Under the pieces are notes generated by a model. That model was not told the DNA's origin, ran no database searches, and saw nothing but the letters and a program-made list of their open reading frames with translations. Shown piece after piece: positions 25,544 through 34,420 of a stretch of DNA of 64,000 nucleotides; the first letter of the stretch is position 1, and every line of letters begins with the position of its first letter. This DNA is from Victivallis sp. Marseille-Q1083 (GTDB taxonomy: Bacteria; Verrucomicrobiota; Lentisphaeria; Victivallales; Victivallaceae). The DNA lies in NCBI RefSeq assembly GCF_903645315.1, contig NZ_CAHJXL010000001.1:1850001-1914000 (forward strand), written 5' to 3'. The position numbers and the translations under genes were made by a program.

Positions 25544-25580
25544 CCGGTCCGTTCGTTCGGCGCGCGGACCGGAATTTTTC
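25544..25580 (+). terminator. Rho-independent terminator behind the GH172 gene
   Basis: CCGGTCCG (25544-25551) pairs with CGGACCGG (25565-25572), followed by AATTTTTC. Confidence 0.65.
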
Positions 25581-25720
25581 GGTAAAAAATTCCCGGTAAA
25601 ACGTTTTGAGGATTTGCTTTTGCTCCAAACGCGATTCCATTAATCCGATGATCGCCGGACACGAAGTCCGGATTTCTCCGTCAAACACTTATGCAATAAC
25701 CAGAGGAATTCCATCCAAAC

Positions 25721-27739
25721 ATGAACGCATTGTGTTTCACCACCGTGCCAATACCGTCCGGCGCCATCGGACGGGAAAATCCGTTTCCACCCTTCGTCAA
25801 GATGTGGCAGACGCCCAATTATACCCAGTTCGATCCGGCGCTGCCGCAGGAGGAATACCAGTACATCAATTACGGCATCCCGCCGCACACGATGCCCTAC
25901 GCCTTCCAGGATAATTACGGCAATTGCCGTCATAGGCGGGAATTCAAGGCGGCGGTATTGGAAAATAATGCGTTGCGGGCGATTTTTCTGCTGGAATTCG
26001 GCGGCCGCCTCTGGTCGCTGTACGACAAAAAACGGCAGCGGGAACTGGTTTACCGCAACAGCGTCTTCCAGCCGTGCCGGATCGGCACCCGCAACGCCTG
26101 GGTCAGCGGCGGCATCGAATGGAACTGCGGGATTCCCGGCCATACGCCGTTCACCTATTCGCCGGTGTTCGCTGCCGAAGTGCCCGGCGCCGCTTATCCG
26201 CTGCTGCGGATTTACGAGTGGGAACGAATCCGGGAAATGCCGTACCAGGTCGATTTTTTCCTGCCGGACGACGATTCGGAATTCCTCTACGCCGCCGCCC
26301 GCATCGTCAATCCGCACGACCATGAGCTGCCGATGTACTGGTGGACCAACATCGCCGTGCCGCAGGTCGAAGGGATGCGGGTATTGACGCCGAGCACTCA
26401 GGCGATCACCCATGAAAAGGGCATCAAGGTCGCCACCGTGCCGCGCTGGCGCGACGCCGACATCACCTATCCGGTCAATCTCAGACGCGCCATCGACTTC
26501 TTCTTCGTGCTGCCGAAGCAGGAACGCCGCTGGGAAGCGGCGGTGATGCCGGACGGCACCGGTTTCGTCGATGTTTCGACGCCGGCGCTGCGCGGCCGCA
26601 AACTGTTCGTCTGGGGCAACAGCGTCGGCGGCAACAACTGGCAGAAGATGCTGACCGAGGGCGATGCGCCATATTGCGAAATTCAGAGCGGACTGGCCAA
26701 AACTCAGATGGAATGCCTGCCGATGGCGCCGCATGCGACCTTCTTCCACCTGGAAGCGTTCGGCGCCTTCCAGGGCGATCCGGCCGTCATCCACGGCGAC
26801 GACTGGCCGGCGGCAACCGGCGAAGTCAAACGGTACCTGGCCGGCCGGTTGCCGGAAGAAGCCTTCAACGCTGTCGCCGCCGAGGCCCGGCGCTGTGCCG
26901 AACTGCCGCCGGAATCGCCGGTTCATTACGGCTCCGGCTGGGGCGCGCTCGAACTGGAGCGCCGCCGTCGATGCGGCGAACCGTCCTTTACCGACGCGGC
27001 GCTGGTGTTCCCGGCCGACAGCATGACCGAATTGCAGCAGCCGTGGCTGGCGTTGCTGCAGGGTGCCGCCCGTTTGGATGACGCGGCGATCATGCAGCCG
27101 AGCTGGCAGATCAATCCGTTCTGGCAGCCGTATCTCGCCGGAGCGGCGCAGGAGGCCGAAGCCAATCGGACTTATTGCCACTACCAGCTCGGCCTGCTGC
27201 ATTATGCCGCCGGCGACTTGCCGGCCGCCACCGCGGAAATGCTGCTGGCGCGTTGCAGCGGCCGGCCGGGACTCTTCGTCAACCGGGCGCTGGCGATGCT
27301 GGCGATGCTGCAGGGGCGCCCCGCCGAGGCGGCCGACTACTATCTGGCGGCGTTGCAGGAGGCCGACGACGATATGGCCATGCTGGAAGAAGGATTGAAA
27401 ATTTTCATCGCCGCCGGTCGGTGCCGGCAGTTCAAACCTTTCCTCGATCAGTACGCCGGACCGGATGTCGATCCGGACCGGCTGCGGCTGCTGAAAATCC
27501 AGAACGCGCTGGAGCTGGATGAGCTGGAAGAAGTCGCCAGGCTGTTTGCCGACCCGCTGAAACCGGTCGAAATCCGCGAAGGCGATTTTTCGATCACCGA
27601 CAGTTATCTCATCTGGCAGACCAAATTGCTGGCCCGCGCCGAAGGCCGGCAATGGGACAGGGAATTCCATGCGGCGAAAATGCCGGAGATTCCGGTTCCG
27701 GCGGATTATGAATATCGTACCCAACTCGCCGTCATCTAG
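25721..27739 (+). CDS. DUF5107 domain protein with C-terminal TPR-like repeats
   Basis: A 672-aa protein without signal peptide. Residues about 30-330 match the DUF5107 domain, with LEFGGRLWSLYDKK, ELVYRNSVFQP, NAWVSGGIEWNCGIPGHTPFTYSP and the Trp-rich PMYWWTNIAVPQ. The galactose-mutarotase-like beta-sandwich of this domain suggests sugar binding. The C-terminal third (about 440-640) is helical, with HYQLGLLHYAAGDLPAA and NRALAMLAMLQGRPAEAADYYLAAL, typical of tetratricopeptide repeats. Such proteins are common in glycan clusters, but their enzymatic role is not well established. It stands between two terminators and may have its own promoter. Confidence 0.82.
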   Translation: MNALCFTTVPIPSGAIGRENPFPPFVKMWQTPNYTQFDPALPQEEYQYINYGIPPHTMPYAFQDNYGNCRHRREFKAAVLENNALRAIFLLEFGGRLWSLYDKKRQRELVYRNSVFQPCRIGTRNAWVSGGIEWNCGIPGHTPFTYSPVFAAEVPGAAYPLLRIYEWERIREMPYQVDFFLPDDDSEFLYAAARIVNPHDHELPMYWWTNIAVPQVEGMRVLTPSTQAITHEKGIKVATVPRWRDADITYPVNLRRAIDFFFVLPKQERRWEAAVMPDGTGFVDVSTPALRGRKLFVWGNSVGGNNWQKMLTEGDAPYCEIQSGLAKTQMECLPMAPHATFFHLEAFGAFQGDPAVIHGDDWPAATGEVKRYLAGRLPEEAFNAVAAEARRCAELPPESPVHYGSGWGALELERRRRCGEPSFTDAALVFPADSMTELQQPWLALLQGAARLDDAAIMQPSWQINPFWQPYLAGAAQEAEANRTYCHYQLGLLHYAAGDLPAATAEMLLARCSGRPGLFVNRALAMLAMLQGRPAEAADYYLAALQEADDDMAMLEEGLKIFIAAGRCRQFKPFLDQYAGPDVDPDRLRLLKIQNALELDELEEVARLFADPLKPVEIREGDFSITDSYLIWQTKLLARAEGRQWDREFHAAKMPEIPVPADYEYRTQLAVI

Positions 27740-27747
27740 GAGGGCAG

Positions 27748-27784
27748 AATTTCCTCCGCCGCCGGAACGGCGGAGGAAATTTTC
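27748..27784 (+). terminator. Strong hairpin behind the DUF5107 gene
   Basis: A 14-base perfect stem (27748-27761 with 27768-27781) with loop CCGGAA, ending in TTTTC. Probably an intrinsic terminator with a short T tract. Confidence 0.6.
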
Positions 27785-27817
27785 AGTTCACATTCAGGAA
27801 AAGGAGTGGCAATTATA

Positions 27818-29701
27818 ATGAAGCGCAGACAGTTTTGTTATTGGTTTGGAATACTCGGTTGTTTTCTCGCCTTTTTCACCTTATCCGGAGTTGAAAGTAT
27901 GAAAAGTTCCATCGTCATTCCGCCGAATGCCGGGCGGACCACCCGGTTTGCCGCCCGGGAACTGGCCAGGTATCTGGCCGAAGCCACCGCGGCCGTTTGC
28001 GAAATTGCCGAACAGCCGGCCGACGACGCGCAATACCGTTTCTACCTGGGCAATACCGAAGAACCGTTTGCCGCCGCCGACCCGGATGATGCCAACCGCC
28101 GGCTTCGCCATGACGGCGTCTGGCTGCGCAAGCAGGGCAACGACTTCATCCTGTACGGCAAAAGCCGGCGCGGCGCGCTGTTCGCGGTTTATACGTTTCT
28201 GACCGATAAACTCGGCTGCCGCTGGCCGGAAGTCGACCGGGAGGTGATCCCGGAATCTTCGCTGGAAATGGCCGATTTCGAACTGCTCTCCAATCCGCGG
28301 TTTCAATACCGCGGCAGTTCCATCAATGAATGCAGCGACGCGTTCGTCCTGAAAATGGTCGACTGGATGGCCAAGAACCGGATGAATCAGGCATTGCTGA
28401 ATGCCCGCGCCTGGCCGGAATCCATTCAAAACGCGCTGCTTGACCGCGGTTTCATCATCGACACCGGCTGCCATTCGATTCCGACGATGTATCCGGCCGA
28501 CCGTTATTTCGAAGCCCATCCGGAACATTTCGCACTGAACGGCGGCAAACGGGTCGGCAATACTCAACTGTGCTTCTCCAACCACGGTTCCGTTCCGGAG
28601 ATCGCCAAAAATTATCTGGCCTACCTGGATGAAAATCCCTGGGTGGACATCATGGGCATGTGGCCGGCCGACGGCTACGGCTTCTGCGAATGCGAAGCCT
28701 GCCAGGCGACGCCGATGACCGACCTGATGGTCAGCTACATCAACGCCGTCGCCGATGAAATCAAGAAGGTCCATCCGGAAAAACGTTGTGAATTGCTCAG
28801 CTATATCAATTACACGGTGCCGCCGGAGAATACACCGCCGGCCGACACGCTGACCGTTCTGTTCTGCGAATACTGGTCGCGCAGCCAGTGGCATCCGATC
28901 ACCGCCGACGTCAATGCCAATGCCAAGACCCGCGCCGAAATGGAACGCTGGGCCAAGCTGGCCAGGGAGTTCTATCTGCTCGGTTATTATACCGATGACT
29001 GCATCAAACGTTTTCTTTACAACCCGGTGCCGGATGTCATCGTCGCCGACTTCGCTTATTATCAGCAGCACGATTTCTGCGGTCTGACGCTGTGCACCAC
29101 CTATCCGGGCGACTGGTGGGCCAAGGCGCAGAATATTTATACGATCGCCCGGGCCAGCTGGGATGCCGGTCTTTCCGCCGAGGAAATTTCTCAAGGTTAT
29201 TTCCAGGCGCAATACGGTCCGATCGCCGGCCTGATGGCCGAACACGCCGCCAAATGTCGGGAGCTGTTCGAGCTGCCGCTCGGCGGCAAACAGCCGCTCA
29301 CTGCGCTGGATGTCTGTTTCAACTGGGGATATTACGAGAATTTCGATCCGGCGGCGATGCCGGGAAATATCGAAAAATTCGAACAGAAAATCGCTGAAAT
29401 CAAGGATATTCTGAACCAGGCGCTCAAACAGTTGCCGGACGACGATGCAGTTTTGCGCGAACGTTTGCGGATCCTGAAAGACGACGCCGAATACCTGCGG
29501 TTGGCATTCCGCTTCATCAACGCGGTCAATCTCTATCAGGCTCAGCCGGGCGAAGCGGCGCTGGCCGAAGCGCGCGCCTATCAGGATGCGCTGATCCATA
29601 CGCCGATTGTCGCCGACTGGGATCGCCACGGCTACTCCAGCGCCTACAATACCCTCATGAACCTGGCAACTGCGCTGGAACCGGCAGAAGCCGCAAAATA
29701 A
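27818..29701 (+). CDS. Secreted or anchored DUF4838 protein (putative glycosidase)
   Basis: A 627-aa protein starting with MKRRQF and a hydrophobic segment (about 8-27), either a signal peptide or membrane anchor. Residues about 35-150 resemble the alpha-glucuronidase/hexosaminidase N-terminal domain (AARELARYLAEATAA, RGALFAVYTFLTDKLGCRW). The DUF4838 core follows, with MWPADGYGFCECEAC, a Cys/Glu-rich block typical of the family, and AQNIYTIARASWDAG. Family members are thought to cleave glycans, possibly with amino sugars or uronic acids, but I know of no fixed specificity. AAGGAG at 27799-27804 sits 13 bases before the ATG, which is somewhat far. The kinase and SIS genes follow closely. Confidence 0.8.
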   Translation: MKRRQFCYWFGILGCFLAFFTLSGVESMKSSIVIPPNAGRTTRFAARELARYLAEATAAVCEIAEQPADDAQYRFYLGNTEEPFAAADPDDANRRLRHDGVWLRKQGNDFILYGKSRRGALFAVYTFLTDKLGCRWPEVDREVIPESSLEMADFELLSNPRFQYRGSSINECSDAFVLKMVDWMAKNRMNQALLNARAWPESIQNALLDRGFIIDTGCHSIPTMYPADRYFEAHPEHFALNGGKRVGNTQLCFSNHGSVPEIAKNYLAYLDENPWVDIMGMWPADGYGFCECEACQATPMTDLMVSYINAVADEIKKVHPEKRCELLSYINYTVPPENTPPADTLTVLFCEYWSRSQWHPITADVNANAKTRAEMERWAKLAREFYLLGYYTDDCIKRFLYNPVPDVIVADFAYYQQHDFCGLTLCTTYPGDWWAKAQNIYTIARASWDAGLSAEEISQGYFQAQYGPIAGLMAEHAAKCRELFELPLGGKQPLTALDVCFNWGYYENFDPAAMPGNIEKFEQKIAEIKDILNQALKQLPDDDAVLRERLRILKDDAEYLRLAFRFINAVNLYQAQPGEAALAEARAYQDALIHTPIVADWDRHGYSSAYNTLMNLATALEPAEAAK

Positions 29702-29726
29702 TCGCGGACGATGGAATTGGAAAATT

Positions 29727-30731
29727 ATGGCTAACCCTGAAAAAACGATTCTGGCCATCGATGCCGGCGGGACCAAATGCGATGCCTTGCTGGTCGACGG
29801 GCAGACCGGCAACCTGCTGGCCCGCGCCAGCGGCAGCCGCCTCGACTTGCCGGAAGTCCAGTTTCCCGGCGGGACCGGGCGTTCGCCGGCAATGCTGGAG
29901 CTGGTCTTGAAGCGCCTGTTCGCCGATTGGCATTCCGATGGGGAATTGGTGGTCACGACCTCCAACCACCTCCTGCTGCCCGACAGCCTCGGCGGCAACC
30001 CGTTGCTGAAGTCTTACCGGCTGACCGAAACTTTCAAACTGACCGAAGCGGAAGCATCTCTGGCGTTGATCGACCGTTCGGACGGTATCGTCACGCTGTC
30101 GGGAACCGGCGCGACGATCACGCTGGTCCTGCCGGACGGTTCCTGCCGTTACGTCGACGGGCTCGGGCCGCTGATCGGCGACAACGGCAGCGCTTATTAC
30201 ATCGGACAAACGCTGTTGCGCCGCTGCGTGCCGCAGACCCAATACAGCGCGGCGCCGGAAACTTTGCCCGAATGGCGGGCCGTCATGCGTTATTTCGCCT
30301 GGGAGCATCTGCCTTATCGCGAACAATTCAACGCACTGATCAGGTTTTCGATCGAAAATCCGGACCGTTCCACCGTCGCCGGATTGTCGCGCGTCGTCGA
30401 AGAACTCGCCGCCGCCGGCAATGACGGCGCCGCGGCGATTCTGGAAGACGCCGCCCGCTGTCTGGCCGATTCGACCTGCCGGGCGATCGAACTGCTGCCG
30501 TCAACCCCGCCTTATCCGCCGGTGGTCGGCGTCGGCAGCGTTTTGACCCAGGGAAAAATCGTCTGGCCGCGCTTCGTCGCCATCATGCGCGAACGTTATC
30601 CAGAAATCACTCCGGTTCTGCCGTCGTTGCCGCAGGTGGCTGGCCAGGTGCTCTGGTATTACCGCTTGAACAACTCCGCCACCCGGGCGGCTCAAACCAA
30701 CTTCCGTTTTCAGTTCGACTCAATTTCATAG
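29727..30731 (+). CDS. BadF/BcrA-type N-acetylhexosamine kinase-like protein
   Basis: A 334-aa ASKHA-fold sugar kinase, probably phosphorylating N-acetylglucosamine or a related sugar. Phosphate-1 loop LAIDAGGTKCDALLVD lies at residues 9-24, VTLSGTGATITL forms the phosphate-2 loop, and GPLIGDNGSAYYIG is the conserved block of N-acetylglucosamine kinases of the BadF/BadG family. The adenosine motif VVGVGSVLTQG is near residue 268. It starts 25 bases after the DUF4838 gene and ends 12 bases before the SIS gene, so the three form an operon. Product identity beyond an amino-sugar kinase is inferred. Confidence 0.8.
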   Translation: MANPEKTILAIDAGGTKCDALLVDGQTGNLLARASGSRLDLPEVQFPGGTGRSPAMLELVLKRLFADWHSDGELVVTTSNHLLLPDSLGGNPLLKSYRLTETFKLTEAEASLALIDRSDGIVTLSGTGATITLVLPDGSCRYVDGLGPLIGDNGSAYYIGQTLLRRCVPQTQYSAAPETLPEWRAVMRYFAWEHLPYREQFNALIRFSIENPDRSTVAGLSRVVEELAAAGNDGAAAILEDAARCLADSTCRAIELLPSTPPYPPVVGVGSVLTQGKIVWPRFVAIMRERYPEITPVLPSLPQVAGQVLWYYRLNNSATRAAQTNFRFQFDSIS

Positions 30732-30743
30732 GAAAAATCCATC

Positions 30744-31481
30744 ATGGTCATCGACACTCTCATTTCCCAACTGCACGAACAGCTTGATATTTTGAAGGAA
30801 GAACGGCCGGTCATCGAGGAATTGGCCGCCGCAATCGCCGCTGCCGTCCGGCATGGCGGCGTGGTTTTTTGCGGTGATATCGGCCACGGCATGAGCGGCG
30901 ATTTCCTCAACCGTGCCGGCGGTTTGGCTTTTGTCCGTCCTTTCCAGTATACCTTTACCACCAATCAGCCGGTCGCGGAGAAATTGAGCAAACGCGAACC
31001 GACGCCGGCGCTCAATTCCGCATTGGGTGCCGCCCGGCTGGCGGTGGTGAGCGGCAATTTACGGAGCGGCGATTTCATGGTGCTCGGTTCGGTGTCCGGC
31101 CGCAGTGCGGCGCCGACTGAAATTGCGCTCGCCTGCCGGGAGATCGGCGTCAAAGTGGTCGCGCTGACCTCCAGGAAATATACCGCCCAGGTCAAAGGTG
31201 ACCATCCGACCGGCAAACGCCTGATCGATTGCGCCGATTACGTACTCGATTTGCACACGCCCTACGGTGACGCGGCGGTCGACATCCCGGGTTACGATCA
31301 TAAATTGATTCCGTTCTCCGGCATGAGCGCCCTGGTTGTCGGCTGGATGCTTTGGGGCAGGGTGATGGAATTGATGGCCAATGACGCCGAGCAGCCGGTT
31401 ACCTTCATGAGTGTCAACCGCGAAAACGGCAAAGCCATTTACGATGCAGCAATCAAACGCTTCAACGAACGGGGTTTTTAA
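30744..31481 (+). CDS. SIS domain sugar-phosphate-binding protein
   Basis: A 245-aa cytoplasmic protein with one SIS (sugar isomerase) domain. GDIGHGMSGDFLNRAGG near residues 44-60 would be the first phosphate-binding segment, followed by LGSVSGRSAAPTEIALACREIG and VVALTSRKY, the usual SIS strand-loop-helix pattern. It resembles the sugar isomerase domain proteins found beside BadF-type amino-sugar kinases, and could be a MurNAc-phosphate etherase-like, isomerase or sensing protein. It ends the three-gene operon and is followed by tRNA-Val after about 80 bases. Confidence 0.75.
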   Translation: MVIDTLISQLHEQLDILKEERPVIEELAAAIAAAVRHGGVVFCGDIGHGMSGDFLNRAGGLAFVRPFQYTFTTNQPVAEKLSKREPTPALNSALGAARLAVVSGNLRSGDFMVLGSVSGRSAAPTEIALACREIGVKVVALTSRKYTAQVKGDHPTGKRLIDCADYVLDLHTPYGDAAVDIPGYDHKLIPFSGMSALVVGWMLWGRVMELMANDAEQPVTFMSVNRENGKAIYDAAIKRFNERGF

Positions 31482-31564
31482 CCGCGGGCGCCGATAAACT
31501 TGACAATTTTTCCCGATCGCAATTTGCATTCAAAGGAAAAAACGGTAAGTTATGGGACGCTTGA

Positions 31565-31641
31565 GGGCGGTTAGCTCAGTTGGCTAGAGCACCTGGTTTA
31601 CACCCAGGTGGTCGGGGGTTCGAGTCCCTCACCGCCCACCA
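31565..31641 (+). tRNA. tRNA-Val (anticodon TAC)
   Basis: A complete cloverleaf: acceptor GGGCGGT with ACCGCCC, D arm GCTC/GAGC, anticodon stem CCTGG/CCAGG around TTTACAC, and T arm GGGGGTTCGAGTCCCTC. Anticodon TAC reads valine codons. The 3' CCA is encoded in the DNA. A strong terminator follows. Confidence 0.97.
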
Positions 31642-31668
31642 ATCTTTTTAATTTTCTCGATGATATTG

Positions 31669-31711
31669 AAAGAGCCCGATCGGTTTTGCCTAGCCGATCG
31701 GGCTCTTTTTT
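31669..31711 (+). terminator. Terminator of tRNA-Val; insertion site of the intron
   Basis: A perfect 15-base stem (31669-31683 with 31694-31708), 10-base loop and T tract up to 31711. The group II intron begins at the very next base. Confidence 0.9.
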
Positions 31712-33611
31712 GTACGCCCGGCATGGGTGATAACTTGACGGTGAAAGTCCGTTACAGACTTGGCAGTAGGAACTGTTAGCTTAAGGCAAGGGTGTCCACC
31801 GCGAGGTGGAATCTGAAGGAAGTCGGCGGCAAATTCCCGGCCTGACGAACAGAAAGTACATATAAGGCATTTGCAAGGCGGACGAGCTTGCACAACAAAG
31901 CGAAGTCCAATACTGCCCGAACCTTGTGGTGTAGATGTACCAGGCGCCTGGGATGAAAGTTATCGCTCTTATCCGGGGAGATCTCAACGGTATGAATGAA
32001 GCCGTGAATGCATGGTAATTTCAACCCGTACAGTGATGTGCGGCTGAACGTTGAGAAGTCAGCAGAGGCCATAGTACCGTGTTTTTTTTTTTTTTTTACG
32101 GGAAGGGCCGAACAGTAGTCGATCTTTCGCAAGTGAAAGGTGCAGCATGTGTAGAGAGCAGAAAATCCGGAAACGGAACTGCCCGGGGATGGATAGGCTG
32201 GAAGCCGAAGAGAATCCGGGAGTGCGGAGCATGCTTACGCGGGAAACTGAAGCGAAAGACGGTGCTGATTTGTTTGAACGCATCCTTGAGCGTAACAACC
32301 TCAACCGTGCGTACAAGCAAGTCAAGAGAATCGGCGGAGCGCCGGGCGTGGACGGAATGACCGTTGACGACCTGTTGGCGTATCTGTGCGAACACAAGGA
32401 AAGTTTCCTTGAAAATCTCCGAACCGAAACGTATCGCCCGCAACCGGTGCGCCGGGTTGAAATCCCGAAACCGGACGGGGGGATACGGATGCTTGGTGTT
32501 CCAGCGGGCATGGATCGGATGATTCAACAGGCAATAGCGCAGGTCCTCGGCCCGATATTCGAGGAGGAATTTTCAGAAAACAGCTACGGTTTCCGACCGG
32601 GGCGTAGCGCTCATCAGGCCATCCGGCAAGCACGGAAATACTACAATCAAGGCTATCGGCGGGTTGTCGATCTTGACTTGAGCAAGTATTTCGACACCAT
32701 GAACCATGAGCTGTTGATGGAAATGTTGCGGGCCAAAATCTCTGATCAACGAGTTTTGTGCCTGATTAAACGCTACTTGAAGAGCGGAGTCATGATCAAT
32801 GGCGTGGTGACGCGAACGGAAGAAGGCAGTCCACAGGGCGGCAATCTTTCGCCATTGCTGAGCAACATCTACCTGACCGCTTTCGACCGGGAATTGGAAC
32901 GCCGTGGACACAAGTTCGTACGATATGCGGACGATGTCAACATCTACGTCAGAAGTCAACGCGCCGCCGAACGCGTACTTGCGAGCAGCAGACGGTTTCT
33001 TGAAGCGAAATTGAAACTCAAAGTAAACGAATCCAAAAGTAAAGCGGGAAGTCCGCTGAAGCTGAAGTTTCTCGGCTTCGCACTGCGAAGTACGACGAAA
33101 GGACAGGCCGGAATTCGAATACACGAGAAGTCTATAGACCGCTTCAAAGCCAAGGTTCGCGAGCTGACCCGAAGGAATCAGGGAAATTCGGTGGAATATA
33201 TGCTGTACAAACTTCGGCAATATACCGTCGGATGGCTCGGATACTATGCGATTGCGGACATGAAGATGTTTATGCAAAACATGAATGAATGGATTCAACG
33301 GAAAATTCGGACGTATGTTTGGAAACAGTGGAAACGAGTACGGACACGATTTACGCGACTGCAATCGTTGGGTATTTCCGAGGGAAAAGCGTGGGAATGG
33401 GCGAATACGAGGAAAGGCTACTGGCATATTGCCCGTAGTTGGATTTTACATCGTGTATTGCCGTCTCAACGCATTGCCGAAATAGGGTATGACGATATCC
33501 TACTTCGGTACAAAGCGTTGCACTCAAGCTGCTGAACCGCCGTATGCCGAACGGCACGTACGGTGGTGTGAGAGGACGCCCGGCCAACTAATGACCGGGC
33601 TCCTACTCGAT
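31712..33611 (+). mobile_element. Group IIC intron, apparently complete
   Basis: The 5' end GTACGCCCGGCATGGGTG, the GAAAGTCC and AACTGTTAGC stretches and the AGGGTGTCC/GGAATCTGAAGGAAG blocks match domain I of group IIC introns of the Oceanobacillus type. Near the 3' end, 33533-33575 form domain V, with CCGCCGTATGCC, a GAAC loop and GGCACGTACGGTGG; the catalytic triad is CGC, as in IIC. Domain VI follows with CGCCCGG/CCGGGC and the end CTACTCGAT. The intron encodes a reverse transcriptase without endonuclease. It sits directly behind a terminator hairpin, the known IIC target preference. The first bases read GTACG rather than the more common GTGCG. A run of 16 T lies at 32082-32097. Confidence 0.92.
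32147..33535 (+). CDS. ltrA: Group II intron reverse transcriptase/maturase
   Basis: A 462-aa intron-encoded protein that would help splicing and copy the intron into DNA. Reverse transcriptase blocks are complete: VDLDLSKYFDTMNHE (about 174-188), EGSPQGGNLSPLLSNI (about 226-241) and the polymerase core RYADDVNIY (about 259-267). Maturase domain X (about 290-400) is present with WLGYYAIADM. The protein stops without a C-terminal H-N-H endonuclease, as usual in class C. AAAGGTG precedes the ATG at 32147; later in-frame ATGs (32189, 32231) remain possible starts. No stop or frameshift breaks it. Confidence 0.93.
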   Translation: MCREQKIRKRNCPGMDRLEAEENPGVRSMLTRETEAKDGADLFERILERNNLNRAYKQVKRIGGAPGVDGMTVDDLLAYLCEHKESFLENLRTETYRPQPVRRVEIPKPDGGIRMLGVPAGMDRMIQQAIAQVLGPIFEEEFSENSYGFRPGRSAHQAIRQARKYYNQGYRRVVDLDLSKYFDTMNHELLMEMLRAKISDQRVLCLIKRYLKSGVMINGVVTRTEEGSPQGGNLSPLLSNIYLTAFDRELERRGHKFVRYADDVNIYVRSQRAAERVLASSRRFLEAKLKLKVNESKSKAGSPLKLKFLGFALRSTTKGQAGIRIHEKSIDRFKAKVRELTRRNQGNSVEYMLYKLRQYTVGWLGYYAIADMKMFMQNMNEWIQRKIRTYVWKQWKRVRTRFTRLQSLGISEGKAWEWANTRKGYWHIARSWILHRVLPSQRIAEIGYDDILLRYKALHSSC

Positions 33612-33627
33612 TCTATTCCAAATTTTT

Positions 33628-34323
33628 TCAGTCGCGGTTGCCGCCGAATACGCCGGCCCGCAACAGATAATATAGCAGAATCAGCAGCGACGACACCGCC
33701 GAGGCCACGTAGGTCAGAAATGCCGCATTCAATACCTGACCGGCCTGCGCCGCTTCCCGCGGCGACACCGCGCCGGAAGCGACCATCAGTTTCTTGGCCC
33801 GTTTGCTGGCATCGTATTCGACCGGCAGAGTGACCAGCGCGAACAGCACCGCCGCACTGAAAAGAATCGCGCCGACCAGGACCAGCGACTGTGCCTGAAA
33901 CAGAAAGCCCATCAAAATCACTATATAGGAGAGCGGCGAAGCGAAGTTCACCATCGGAACCAGTGCGCTGCGCCAGACCAGCGGGCTGTAATGTTGGGCA
34001 TGCTGCAGCGCATGACCGGCTTCATGGCAGGCTACGCCGATCGCCGCCAAGCTGCTGCTGCGGTAAACATCCGGCGACAGGCGCAGCGTATGGCTGGACG
34101 GATCGTAATGATCGCTCAGGAAACCCTGGGTCATCTCGATTCGAACGTTGTCGACGCCGCCCTGATGCAGCAGGTGAGCCGCCGCCTGAGCGCCGGTCAT
34201 CCCGCCGGCGGCCGGCACGCTGGAATAACGGCTGAAGGTCGATTTGGTATAAAGCGAAGCCAGCAACGCCAGGACAAATCCCGGCAGGGCGAACAACAAG
34301 TACATCGGATCAAAATAAAGCAT
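33628..34323 (-). CDS. YugP family membrane zinc metallopeptidase
   Basis: A 231-aa integral membrane protease-like protein. One helix at the N-terminus (about 8-25), then the DHYDPSSHTLRLSPDVY block, the zinc motif HEAGH (His100, Glu101, His104), and two to three further helices (about 120-165 and 200-225). This order and length match the neutral zinc metallopeptidase family represented by Bacillus YugP; the natural substrate is unknown. The intron ends 16 bases after its stop codon, so the insertion left the gene intact. Confidence 0.9.
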   Translation of the reverse strand: MLYFDPMYLLFALPGFVLALLASLYTKSTFSRYSSVPAAGGMTGAQAAAHLLHQGGVDNVRIEMTQGFLSDHYDPSSHTLRLSPDVYRSSSLAAIGVACHEAGHALQHAQHYSPLVWRSALVPMVNFASPLSYIVILMGFLFQAQSLVLVGAILFSAAVLFALVTLPVEYDASKRAKKLMVASGAVSPREAAQAGQVLNAAFLTYVASAVSSLLILLYYLLRAGVFGGNRD

Positions 34324-34420
34324 CGGTCACTTTCCCTGTAAAAATTTTTAAGGGTTGACACCGGAAAAGTCGGAATTGTTCCCGGCATTTCCGGAAATCC
34401 CGGTACATTTCAATTGGTAT

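Noticed and set aside
31500-31505. TTGACA upstream of tRNA-Val as a promoter.
   Set aside because: No acceptable -10 hexamer occurs 16-18 bases downstream, so I cannot support it.
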